From Prorocentrum cordatum (lineage: Eukaryota; Sar; Dinophyceae; Prorocentrales; Prorocentraceae), in the NCBI GenBank assembly GCA_963575745.1, contig CAUYUJ010014750.1, positions 316,049-380,048 on the forward strand: a stretch of DNA of 64,000 bases. Direction: 5' to 3'. Positions 51,066 to 60,427 of the stretch are shown here, piece by piece. The position numbers and the translations under genes were made by a program. How positions within the stretch are numbered: the first letter of the stretch is position 1; each line of letters opens with the position of its first letter. The notes below the pieces were generated by a model, which saw only the letters and a program-made list of their open reading frames with translations, was not told where the DNA came from and did not search any database.

Positions 51066-52340
51066 CGCCTCATGCAATGAAAAGGCATGTGGGGGGGAAC
51101 GCGCGGGGAGCGCACGAGGGGGTGCAAAGGAGGATCACACGAGGAGAGTGCGGAAGAGGCGGAGAGCACGATGCGCCAAGAGGGAACAAGCGGGAAATGT
51201 AGAGGAGGAGGCCACGATCGGAGCGCAGAGACAGAGAGTGCGCGCGCGGCGTCCCCCGCTGGACGGCGCGCCCTTCTGGCAGCCCTGGCTCCACCTGAGG
51301 CCGAAGCAATTTCGCAACGACGAATTGTTCCTGCTTCTCCTACTCTTCCTCCTCATTCTCCTCTGAGGCTGCTGTTCCTCATGATTATCCTGTTCCTACT
51401 TGTTCCTCCTGCTCCTCCGGCTCCTCATCATAATCATCACCACTACTCCACCTCCTACTCCTTTTCTTCCTCATCTAGCTCCGATCGCTGCTCCAGGACC
51501 TGTTCCTTGCCTTGCCCATGCTCTTACCCCGCTGTTGCGTATCTTCATTTTCCTCTCGTCCTCCTCCTACTGCCATCTGAAAGACACGTCCTGCATCGTA
51601 CCTCATACATCCTCCTAGCTCCTCGCACGTCCCTCTTCCTACTGGAATTATGTCCCCCCGCTTCCTACTTCCTAGCCGCTCGCCCTTTTCGTCTCCTCCT
51701 CCTCCTCCTCCTCCCTCCTTCTCCTCCTCCTCCTCCTCCTTCTCCTCCTCGTCCTTCTCCTCCTTCTGCTTCTCCTCCTTGTCCTCCTCCTCCCACAAGT
51801 CCCCTACAATGTCTCCATGTAAGCACTGGAGCAGTCGCGCGCCCCTCGCGACCGTTCAACTCCAGCATAAATTGGCCCCAAAGAGCGGCGCAACAAAAAA
51901 AAAATGACGCCATGATGAACCAGAGCCGCTAGGTCAAGAAGATGGCGTATCCAGATCATATGGGGGCCTGCGTACACGCTCTACGGGCTCTCTTATGGAC
52001 GCCATGTAGCTACTTAAGCGAAGAGCCGAATATCCCCCGAAAATATTCAAAACGTAGTGAACGTCGACACGGGCACGAAGTAATGAGCTCCTGCGCTCCT
52101 GATAAAATATTGGGGTACAATCCATGTAATGCAATCGATGTGGCGGTGTGGTGTGCAATCGATGTGGTGCAATTCGTTATGGTGGCATCCGCGCGTGACA
52201 CCCTCCTTTGCTCGTGCCAACATCCCACCCCCCACCCTCAATACATTCGCCAAATCCAGCTGGGGTTCCGCTTGGCGGGGTAGACTCAACAGGAGGACAG
52301 AAGGAGGACCGCCACGCTCTGAGAGGGGGGAGTCCCGCCG
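51066..52340. other. Low-complexity and spacer DNA
   Basis: GAGGA/GCGGAG-rich 51100-51250, CTCCT tracts 51330-51480 and 51680-51800, and a run of A at 51895-51904. 51810-51900 could be a short minus-strand exon (Phe-Met-Leu-Glu-Leu-Asn-Gly-Arg-Glu). 52125-52180 has a repeated GCAATCGATGTGG. Nothing firm is called. Confidence 0.4.
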
Positions 52341-52344
52341 TGTG

Positions 52345-55300
52345 CTAGTGGACCAGCTGGCTGGCGGCGGCACAGCGCCGCACCGTCGCCCGAAGACGGG
52401 GGTGGGCGTACTGAACAGCTCGTTTGGGGCACTGTAGCCCACGGGCACGGCAATCATTGAAGACTGAGTAGATTACATCAGCGGCGATCGCATGAGAGAG
52501 GACGTCTTCTTTGGACTGAACATCCCAGAAACAAGGCATAATTATGGAATTCGCATCGGAGCCCCAAGGAGGAAGAGACACTCGGGCGTGAAGGAGGACG
52601 GAGGAGTCGGCCGCGAGATTCTGGCAACCGAAATTACAATACGAGGTGGCCTGGCGGAAGCATCCACTGGTGGGCCAAGCATTGAATATAGTACGAGTCG
52701 CAAGCGTAACATAGAAAAACACGGCAACCACTTAGAGATAAGAAGGAGCCTACGTTGAATCAGATCAAGATGAATATGCCATACTTCTGGAGCCCAATAA
52801 CAGATTCTGGAACCGATGAGATCTTGGACTGGAACGACGGGCCGTTTGCTTTTTGGAGGCCTCGAAGGGGGGCGTGGATGGGATAATCAGGAAAACGGGA
52901 GATGATCTGATTATACTTCCACATAGGCCAAAGGATGGGGTCGGAGAAGAGGGGGTGGATGTGCCTGGCGGCGATGATAGCGTCGTCACATTCGAACTGA
53001 TTTTGCAATCATGCGCAGCTCGTGGAATACGTCGTTCTGCCGGGCTGCTCTGATCATGGTTGCCTGGGATACTGTCCTGAGCCTGGCGATGTGTTTGCCA
53101 AGGCCAAGGTCCTTCATGCGATAAAAAGTAGCGGGAGGAAACGCATGCCGTGGAGCACGAACTAACGTTTGGTGGCGTTCTCTCTCCTGGGCCTTGGCAG
53201 CGCTGGGGCACGGTAGGAACTGGGCGACATGGCTGCACACTGGAGCGGCATAAATATTGTAGGCAACGACGCTCTGCGCCAGACTCTGCTTCATTTGTTT
53301 GACATCATGCGCGCGGGATACCAGCTTGAGGACAGGGGCAGCCATGCAAGCTTGAAGAGCAGCATTGTGGCCTACAGCAACTCCGAGATTCACGGCATTT
53401 GGCTGGACCTAAAACCTAGAAGCGCTGACATGGATATCCTGGAATATCCGCATGATATGCTCAAGGTAGTTTTGGTGAATCACGAGAATGATGCATTTAT
53501 TCATGTTCAGGACGAGACCAGTAGAATGACCAGGGCGAACAAGGAACCGCAGGACCATTGGAAAACTGACTAGAATGTCCGAGCATGCCATCGCAATATC
53601 GTCGGCGAGCGCTGTCAGGCAGGTCTGGAGCCTTGGCTGGGAGTGCTTGATACACCCGAGTACAGGATCCAGGATAAGGGCGAATAGGACTCCTGAAAGA
53701 GGGCAGCCTGGTTTCATTCCTCGGGAGGCCAGGCAGTAAGCGCGCCAGGTCCAGGAGGGCCAATGTACATGAAAACGTTGTGGTAAAGTTTTATGATGGC
53801 CTGGAGGATCTTGCTCGGGAGCTTCATCTTGCCTAAAACCATGAAGAGATCCACCGGTGGAAAATGCTGGGGTGGGCCTGCGCGAAGTCGAACAGGCAAC
53901 CACCAACGTTCACCAGACCGAACGTTCCTGCCCAGCTAAGCAAGTGCCCGCCGAAGAACACAACATTGTCGATCAGACTGCGACCTTCAATGCAGCCTTT
54001 TGGATGGGACCAGCGACCTCGGCAGCGACTGCTTGGAGAGGTTGGGCGAAAGCGGAAAAGGATGATTTGGTTGTCCGTGTTGGGGAGAGAGAGAGAGAGA
54101 GAGAACAACAACAAAAAAGAGAGGAGGCGGGTATCTTTCGGGGATATGTCCTCCTGACCGCCGTTGCTGATCGCACCCTTAGGTAAGAACGCACACTTGC
54201 AGTGATTGAATTCCTCATCGGGAGGTTCGTCGAAGAGGAGGTGGAAGTACAGCGCGTAAAGATCCTGCTGAACTACCTGCCCTCCAAGCAACGAACGGAA
54301 TACCGTCAGGGCCAGCTGCGGTATCCCTCTTGTGCGTTCGTCTGTCGATGAATCGATTTTCAGAGAAAACACAATCATGCCGATGGTGCGCGCGTGCGAC
54401 ATATTGGCCGTGAGTTCCGTCAATAGCTTGCGCGCGCACGGTAGAACAATTATAGTACATGGTATCCGCATCAGGTTCCCCTCAAATACTTTACCCCAGC
54501 ACTCGCACCGTTTTGTGGGCATAGTCTTCGGTGTCCTTAACACCAGCTACTCGAAGGGTAGGCCGAACAGCCGCCCAGACAGACGAGAGACGGCGAATCC
54601 CAGCAGGAGCAGTGGCCTGCACCCAGCGAACTAGGGAGCCTCAAGAATCCTTCGGTCGTCCTGCTCTAGCATGTCGCGTGCAACTGTGAGGGGGGCCAGT
54701 AGAAATCCAGCCAACGAGTCCATATCATCATATCGCAACCGGAAAACTTGCGAAAGACAAGGAACGCACGACAAGCACAACGCGCACGACGCTCATCACA
54801 TCGACGGTGTGCTCGAAGTAGCTGCAAACAGACGTGCGCCGTGGAAGCCAGGCACGCAACTCCTTTGGCTTCGATATGCTGGACTACCTGGTGACTCGCG
54901 CTCCTCACGAGCGCCGCGATGTCCTTAACACTCGTATGGGGGTTGGGGCCCAGGGTGCTAGCACTGAGCAACTAGTCCAGGAACGCGGGGAACATCGAGT
55001 GATTGGCGATCCAGACGGGCACGGAAGGAGGTTCCCCTGAAGGCTGGTGCGGCTTCTAGCAGAAGAACACAGGGGCGTGGTCGGCGGGCTTCGCAATATT
55101 CGGGATGTCCCAAGAGGTGCCCGAGGAAACATTGAATTCCAATAGTACGGCGGCAAGGATATTCGTGCATATCCGATCGGGACTGGCATGCGTCGCGTCG
55201 CCCTGGGTGGTACGACGGGGTGTCCGGGGTCTGTCCAACCTCACAGAACCGCGGGACAATGTCGTCAAATATATTGGAGAGCCGAACCTGGCCAACTCGC

Positions 55301-55906
55301 TCAGAACCGCTGCGAACCCAAAAACAACTTTCACCATATACAAGGTACTTAAGATCGCCCACTATGAGACAGGAGACGAAGTGGGGAAGGGTGGGATCTT
55401 ATGGAGTACGTCGTATGCTTAATGTAACTGTCGAAATGGAAGTTGACGATTTGGAGGATGCCCTTGGGACTGGAGAGAGGAAGGACTGCGATTCTGCCTA
55501 GCTGTAATATCTCAAACGTGTGGGAGCTGAAAAGCTGGAAAAGACACTCGCGGATGAAGACTAATATGCCCCCAGGGCTGGCGGACGACCATAATGAGCC
55601 AAACGCACGCATGTCTCGGAACTTCTTTTCGAGAGTATCGAGATCTCCCTGGTAACCGTGGCTCTCTTGGACACAAAGGACGTCGTGAGTGCGGAGGAGG
55701 GAAGAGAGACACCTGTACTTGCTACGGCTGCGAGCACGATTGGTGGCGAGCGAACAAAAAAGTGTCTGCGCGTTCCACGAGCAGACAGACAGAGACTGAG
55801 AGGGCAAAGGGGGGCTCAGAGTTGGCGGCTTCACTTCAGCATGCTGGAGCCCCTCTCCAGCTGGATGCAAAGGTAAATGTCCTGGAAGCGGGCCCAAAAT
55901 GGGCAT
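52345..55906 (-). pseudogene. Decayed non-LTR retrotransposon (endonuclease plus reverse transcriptase)
   Basis: Minus-strand pieces appear in element order but in changing frames. 55906-55349 is an APE-type endonuclease N-terminus (Val-Cys-Ser-Trp-Asn-Ala-Gln-Thr and Val-Leu-Cys-Val-Gln-Glu-Ser with the metal-binding Glu). 55343-55056 is its C-terminus with Ala-Asp-His-Ala-Pro-Val, the catalytic His. 54971-54666 is a linker. 54543-53833 is the start of the reverse transcriptase, with Gly-Arg-Ser-Leu-Ile-Asp-Asn-Val and Phe-Asp-Phe-Ala-Gln-Ala (first Asp). 53906-53409 has Gly-Met-Lys-Pro-Gly-Cys-Pro-Leu-Ser and Ala-Leu-Ala-Asp-Asp-Ile (catalytic Asp pair near 53600). 53393-52986 and 52731-52345 are thumb and C-terminal parts, the last with a Cys-rich Cys-Asn-Phe-Gly-Cys motif. 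At least five frame changes and a GA-rich insertion show that it is dead. Confidence 0.78.
54086..54125. repeat. Short GA/CAA microsatellite inside the retrotransposon
   Basis: GAGAGAGAGAGAGA followed by ACAACAACAAAAAAGAG, between the first and second reverse-transcriptase pieces. It is absent from any reverse-transcriptase domain, so it arose after insertion. Confidence 0.85.
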
Positions 55907-55999
55907 GTCGCGACTGTCGTCCCGTGTCTGTGACCGTCACAGCACCAGTGACTTGTTAGCGGCGGCAGTGATCGAGCGGATGGCTGCAAGGTCCAAGCC

Positions 56000-57050
56000 T
56001 CACTGGCGGAGCTCGGCTTCGTTCGCGTCGAAGTGGAACTCGTCGTCACTTATGTAGACCGATTGGATGATGGGCCAGATGTCCTGCTGGTCGGTCAGCG
56101 CGAGGACGAAAGGAGGAGGAGGAGGAGGTGGGCGGGAAGAGAAGGGCAATCGCACCCAACTTACCCCTCTCGCTCTTTCCGCCCCGGCTCTGCCGGCCCT
56201 GTCTTCCATTCCTGCTCCCCCGCCTTCCCCTTCTGCTCCTCCCCCACTTCCTCCTCCCACTCCCTCTGGGGTAGCACGGCTGGAATAGGGAGAACGTCTG
56301 AACCCAAAGAGAGAAAGGGTGCCCACCACCGCGGGCCATCTGCAGGCCCGTCCAGATTTTGGTGGGTGTGGCGGCCTCCGAGCCTAGCCACAATATATTT
56401 CCAATAATTATAGATATGTGTAAAAAAGGACAACACAATCAGGGGGGTGAGGCATGTTACCGTCGTGAGAGCGGGGAAACGGGCGGGCGGTGGGGGGACT
56501 GTAACCGGTAACAACGGCTGCGGCGGGGCAACACCGCAGACGGCCTGACCTTTTCTGGTACTACGAGACGCCTGCGGGTAGGACACTATGCACGGTAATG
56601 TGCTGAACTCTGGCGGCAATACCGTAATACTCTGCGAGCACTATGCGCGCACATTAGCATGTGGAGCCCTGCCAACACCGCGGGTGCTCGTGAGCACCGA
56701 CGTATGTCTGCGAACACCGACGCATGCCTGTGAACGGTTGTTTCGGGCGTTACTGTATGGGGGGGGATAGGGGTTGCATGCGTAACGCCGATGGGGATCA
56801 TAAAACTCGGAATGCGAATACGCAAGCTCGGTAGCTCGGTGGTGGTGGTGGTTACCCGTGGGTTTCTGCACCCTGCCACCGAGAAGTGGACGCAGTTGCC
56901 AGTCTCCAGCTCGGGCGCCATGTAGACCTCTTGGCCTCCGCCCGGGCACTCGCATCCTCCCACCCCCTCTCCCACAAAACTTGTCCTGGCCAAAATCGTG
57001 GTCGCGCCCGTGATCCAAGACAAAACGACAACCACGCACACTCAATGCTC
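56000..57050 (-). CDS. Partial gene with Cys/Gly-rich exon and acidic last exon
   Basis: The last exon is 56083-56000, 27 codons plus TGA after a CAG acceptor: Asp-Ile-Trp-Pro-Ile-Ile-Gln-Ser-Val then an acidic end. An upstream exon ends at 56856 with donor CGG|GTAACC, starts near 57040, and encodes a Cys/Gly-rich segment (Gly-Gly-Cys-Glu-Cys-Pro-Gly-Gly-Gly, Val-His-Phe-Ser-Val-Ala-Gly-Cys-Arg). Both join in phase 0 if adjacent, but the ~770-bp gap could hold another exon (56290-56430 is a candidate). Upstream exons were not found with confidence. No family is recognised; a secreted or cell-surface Cys-rich protein is possible but unproven. Confidence 0.5.
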
Positions 57051-57059
57051 GTGTAGCAG

Positions 57060-57350
57060 GGGTGGATCAAGAAACGAAGACTATGAGAAATGGAGGAGAG
57101 AGAGAGAGAGAGGTGGAGAAGTTCTGGCATAATGGCCCGTATAGGGTGGGACGCCGCGAAGCATCTTCTGATCGCGTTGGATCACGATCTGGTACTTCAC
57201 CAGTGGACACGAACATACCAGCTAGCAAAATCGCCGACTCCGCTTCTCCAGTCCTGCGCGTTAGTCGGTCTCGTTCGCGAGCTTCCCAAAACGAGGAGAG
57301 GGGAGGAGGGAACCCGAGCTCAAATTTCGAAGCCTTGCCCGACAGATGCC
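57060..57350. other. Coding-like stretch, strand unclear
   Basis: 57125-57300 reads as natural peptide on both strands (plus: Trp-Asp-Ala-Ala-Lys-His-Leu-Leu-Ile-Ala-Leu-Asp; minus: Ile-Leu-Leu-Ala-Gly-Met-Phe-Val-Ser-Thr-Gly). A short GA microsatellite sits at 57095-57115. I cannot choose a strand. Confidence 0.3.
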
Positions 57351-57359
57351 CCCCACCCC

Positions 57360-57645
57360 ACATCGCCGAAAGCCTCCAAGAGGGCCCCCAGAGACCTCGA
57401 AAAGGCCCCCGAGAGGCCCCAAGAGGCCCCCGAGACCCCCCCCCAAGAGGACCTGAAGAGGCTCCCAAGATGCTCCAAAAAAATGTCCCGCGAGCGCGCA
57501 GGCAAGTGCCTACGACGCGATGATGAGCCCCCCAGAGGCTCCCAAGAAGACCCAAGAGGGCCCCAAGTGGAGTCCAAGAGGGGCCCAAGAGGGGAGGGCA
57601 CGAACAGCCTCTTCGAGCCCTCTGCCGCGAAACGCCCATGACTGC
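57360..57645. repeat. CCAAGA 10-12-mer array
   Basis: AAGAGGGCCCC, AGAGGCCCC and CCAAGAGG units, the same family as at 11370, 31490 and in the methyltransferase intron. Confidence 0.8.
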
Positions 57646-57654
57646 CCACGCAGC

Positions 57655-58092
57655 ACTTCAAGGAACCCACCACCACCGATCAGCGCCGCAGTGGCAACGA
57701 ACACGCGGGCAAACGCCCGCGATGCAAAAGCCTCGGCCGGCGGAATGAGCGAAGCGATCCGCCGCCCCACTGGGCACGGCGTGTGAGATCCACAGCATGG
57801 TCTTCAATAGTGCTTTGTGTAAGTCTTCTCTCCAACGCGCTTTTCACATCTACCCCTGCCTCTGAGCCCTCGCAACCCCTCCTATGGTCCTCCCCGCACC
57901 TCGCTCATTCCGCCGGCCCGGGGGCCCTGGCTGCGGCCGGGGCGCCTTCTGGCCGCCATTTCCGGCCAAAGACGACCCCCCTTTCACGTGCTAGCCTTCC
58001 AGGCGCCGCCAGGCGCTCTCAGAGACCTCTCCAGGAGCCCACCGGGCCGGCGTTTCGGGCCTCCTGAGGCTCTCCTGGGCTCATTTTCACGC
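57655..58092. other. Possible minus-strand exon and spacer
   Basis: 57780-57655 on the minus strand gives a natural hydrophobic peptide (Ala-Glu-Ala-Phe-Ala-Ser-Arg-Ala-Phe-Ala-Arg-Val-Phe-Val-Ala). It continues the CCAAGA tract on its 3' side, the arrangement seen for other introns here. 57800-58090 shows no clear gene. Confidence 0.35.
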
Positions 58093-58488
58093 TCATTCAG
58101 CCAGTTTGAGCCGTTTCACATGCCTTTCCACCTCTTTTCGAGCCACCAACACCAAAACACCCAACAAGCAAAAAACATAGTAAAACACATAAGATGTTGA
58201 TGAAGCTGGCCTTCTCGCCCTTCTCCTTGCCCCTCTCTCGGGGCTCCCGTGCCTCTCCGCTGGCTCTTGCGGCCATCTTAGAACTCGGGCATACTCTCTA
58301 CGACCGTCCTGACAGCCTCTCGACCCATCGTGGACCGTCTGGCCGCCTTCCTGGCACCGTGTGTCGCCCATCTGGGACGCCCCCTCAGAGCATCCAGGGG
58401 CTCTTCCAGGAGCCGCAAACAAACCTGGACTGTTTATTGTTCCCTTCCTGTTTTCATCGTTCACCCCAAGTCGCCGCAGTTGACCCAT
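58093..58488 (-). CDS. Small hypothetical protein with one membrane segment, 131 aa
   Basis: An ATG at 58488 opens a frame to a TGA at 58093. The first ~95 residues are polar and Gly/Arg-rich. Residues ~98-116 (Tyr-Val-Phe-Tyr-Tyr-Val-Phe-Cys-Leu-Leu-Gly-Val-Leu-Val-Leu-Val-Ala) would span a membrane, followed by a short Lys/Arg/Glu tail ending Leu-Ala-Glu. Alternatively only the last ~34 codons are a real terminal exon. An overlapping plus-strand frame of similar length (58197-58598) lacks comparable features. No homologue is recognised. Confidence 0.4.
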   Translation of the reverse strand: MGQLRRLGVNDENRKGTINSPGLFAAPGRAPGCSEGASQMGDTRCQEGGQTVHDGSRGCQDGRREYARVLRWPQEPAERHGSPERGARRRARRPASSTSYVFYYVFCLLGVLVLVARKEVERHVKRLKLAE

Positions 58489-58529
58489 TCCGGCTCCTTT
58501 TTGAGCCCCGTCCAGAGGTACCCCTGGGA

Positions 58530-58938
58530 CGAACCCGACGGTTTTTTATTGAGCTTCTCCAGCCTCTCTGCAGCCGTCCTAGCCTCAGGATCATGTGAAA
58601 GACATTCCTCGGCGCGCTTTCTGGGACGAACCCGACGTTTTTTTCTGTTCCTCCAGCCTCTCTGCGGCCGTCCTGGCCACAGGGTCATACGACACAGAGC
58701 GCGCTGCTTTCAGTTCCTCCAGCCTCTCCGCGGCCGTCCTGGGCTCAGGGTCATACGACAGAGCTCGCTGAGGAGCCCAATGTCCTCTCCATAGAGCCCC
58801 ACGAAGCCTCCAAACGGAAGCACCAGCACCAGCACCAGAACATGTCCTATTCATGCGCGCGGACCGGCCGCCGCTCCCACAGAGCCTCCAGGATCCAAAA
58901 ATAGTGGGGCGGCGGTCTGCCCCCTCAGGGGCGTTCAA
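58530..58938 (-). repeat. Coding tandem repeat (AspPro...ArgThrAlaAlaGluArgLeuGlu), frameshifted
   Basis: Three units on the minus strand encode Asp-Pro-x-x-Arg-Thr-Ala-Ala-Glu-Arg-Leu-Glu. AAAAACGTCGGGTTCGTCCCAG-like spacers also recur (58535-58555 and 58620-58640). The first two units share a frame (open from 58938). The third lies in another frame beyond a stop at 58591, so the array is broken by an indel. It looks like a helical repeat protein in decay or an expanding coding minisatellite. Confidence 0.6.
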
Positions 58939-58939
58939 T

Positions 58940-59165
58940 TAATCTCGTTCCAGCGAGCCTCCAGCGCTGCGTCTACAGTCTCCACGACATCACCCTTCTC
59001 TCGACTGCCGTCAGCTAGCCACGAACACCGTTCACTTATTACATCCGTCATCGTGCAGCCCAAAGCGCACAAGGAGCTGCATCGAACGACGTGCATGATG
59101 CGCGCCCGTGATCGTCACTACTTCCGTCCACCCCTGCCGTGAGGCGCAACCCCGCCCACGCTGCT
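58940..59165. other. Spacer, no gene seen
   Basis: Ordinary-composition DNA; short frames only. Confidence 0.3.
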
Positions 59166-59171
59166 TCCAGA

Positions 59172-59362
59172 GTCCTTCCAAAGTGGGGCCGGAGCCAATG
59201 GGTTCCGAGGAGCGCGCCGCATCGTGGATGCATCGCCGAAGGAACCGAAGCTTCGGGTCAGAGAAAAGCGGGCTCCGGATCTTGCCGAGTCACCGACGCA
59301 TCGGCGATGCGGCGCGGTCCTCCGACCCCATCTACTCGGACCCCATTTCGCCCACAGCTGCA
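59172..59362. repeat. Imperfect inverted repeat, ~80-bp arms
   Basis: 59172-59250 and the reverse complement of 59281-59362 align over most of their length (AGTGGGGCCGGAG against AATGGGGTCCGAG, and CGCGCCGCATCG in both), roughly 75-80% alike by eye, with ~30 bases between. As a result both strands read a similar peptide (Lys-Trp-Gly-x-Ser then Ala-Pro-His-Arg-x-Cys). Consistent with an old fold-back element. Confidence 0.75.
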
Positions 59363-59379
59363 GTCTGCGGAAAGTCGGC

Positions 59380-59980
59380 GCGTCGACCTCCACAATCGAT
59401 CGCTATCGGATTAAGCCAGAATGCGACTCTCATCGACAGAACGCATGGGACGAGTAAGAGGACAAGCGAGGAGAAGGGGAAGAGGAATGATGATTGAACA
59501 AAACGAAGCGGTGGAGTAGGGGGAGCGAAGCGTCAGGAAGAACGGGAATGTGGAACATTATACAGACAACACCACCAAGAGTCGGGAGATGAACGCAACA
59601 TCCGCTTCACTGTGGATGCAAGGATGAAGAAGGACAAAGAGATGGGGAAGGAGGATGAAGGGGAGGAGGGAAACCAGAGTAGACCCACGGTGCATCAACG
59701 ATGCTGCATTATAGCCGCCCGTCCCAAGTCCCCTCCCGATAATTCCTCACACGCCTATCCTTTCAAGACAATAAACGCACCCTTGAAAAACCAACGCCCG
59801 ATGGGCCTGCCATCCAGGCAAGAGCCCCGTTGTGACACATATTCGCCTGGTATCCTGCCAGCGCACGATGAGGAATACGAGGAGGTATGACCATGCAATT
59901 CGACGAAGAATCCAACGAGATCCCAGATAGAAAAAATCGCGGGCCCAACGGGCCAGAAGCGTGCTAAGATCTCCCGTGAC
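59380..59980 (+). other. Spacer with a weak plus-strand frame
   Basis: A 92-codon frame (59612-59890) starts with an ATG and a Lys/Glu-rich run, but has no recognisable domain and ends just before the Copia 3' region. Not called as a gene. The DNA is AT-richer and A-rich around 59470-59660. Confidence 0.35.
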
Positions 59981-59999
59981 TACTTTACAATATGTACTT

Positions 60000-60427
60000 C
60001 TACTTCGCGCGTGCGGGGCGGCCCCTGGGGGTCCCTGAGTCGAAAACAAGCTGGTAAGCTTAGGTATGTGTTACGCTTTAAGCGTTGCCATATCCCAGGC
60101 TTTGGCTCATATCGCATGAGCAAGAGTGCAAGACGAAGCATGGGATCTGGAGTAAAGGATAGGATGGGCATCGTCAATGGAAAAGGTATTTTCCGATCTC
60201 TGATGCAAGTCGCGCGCCTCAGTGAGGCACAGTCATATATTTGGCCGGGCCCGGCTTGAGCCAGGCACGGCAGCGGTACATGCTCGATTTATACCTCGCC
60301 TTTAACCTTCTCCGTTTAAAGTCGGAGGGGGAGGAGACGAGCAGGTACCGCACTTCTACATTATGCGGAAAAAACAGTGCTAAGCAGCAGCGGCTGCCTA
60401 CAAGGAAAGGGCGCGCGAGTAGCCTCG
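60000..60427 (-). mobile_element. Copia element 3' region with hairpin array, possible LTR
   Basis: This lies immediately 3' of the RT-RNase H stop. Short perfect hairpins are stacked here: 60384-60397 (GCAGC stem, 4-base loop), 60415-60428 (GCGAG stem, 4-base loop) and 60216-60228 (GCCTC stem, 3-base loop). A TATAAATCGAGC motif occurs on the minus strand near 60285-60296. The region could contain the 3' LTR, but the LTR ends cannot be fixed because the 5' copy is outside the window. Confidence 0.5.

Noticed and set aside
59612-59890. 92-codon plus-strand gene next to Copia
   Set aside because: It has an ATG and open frame but no domain, no codon bias like neighbouring genes, and lies in A-rich spacer.
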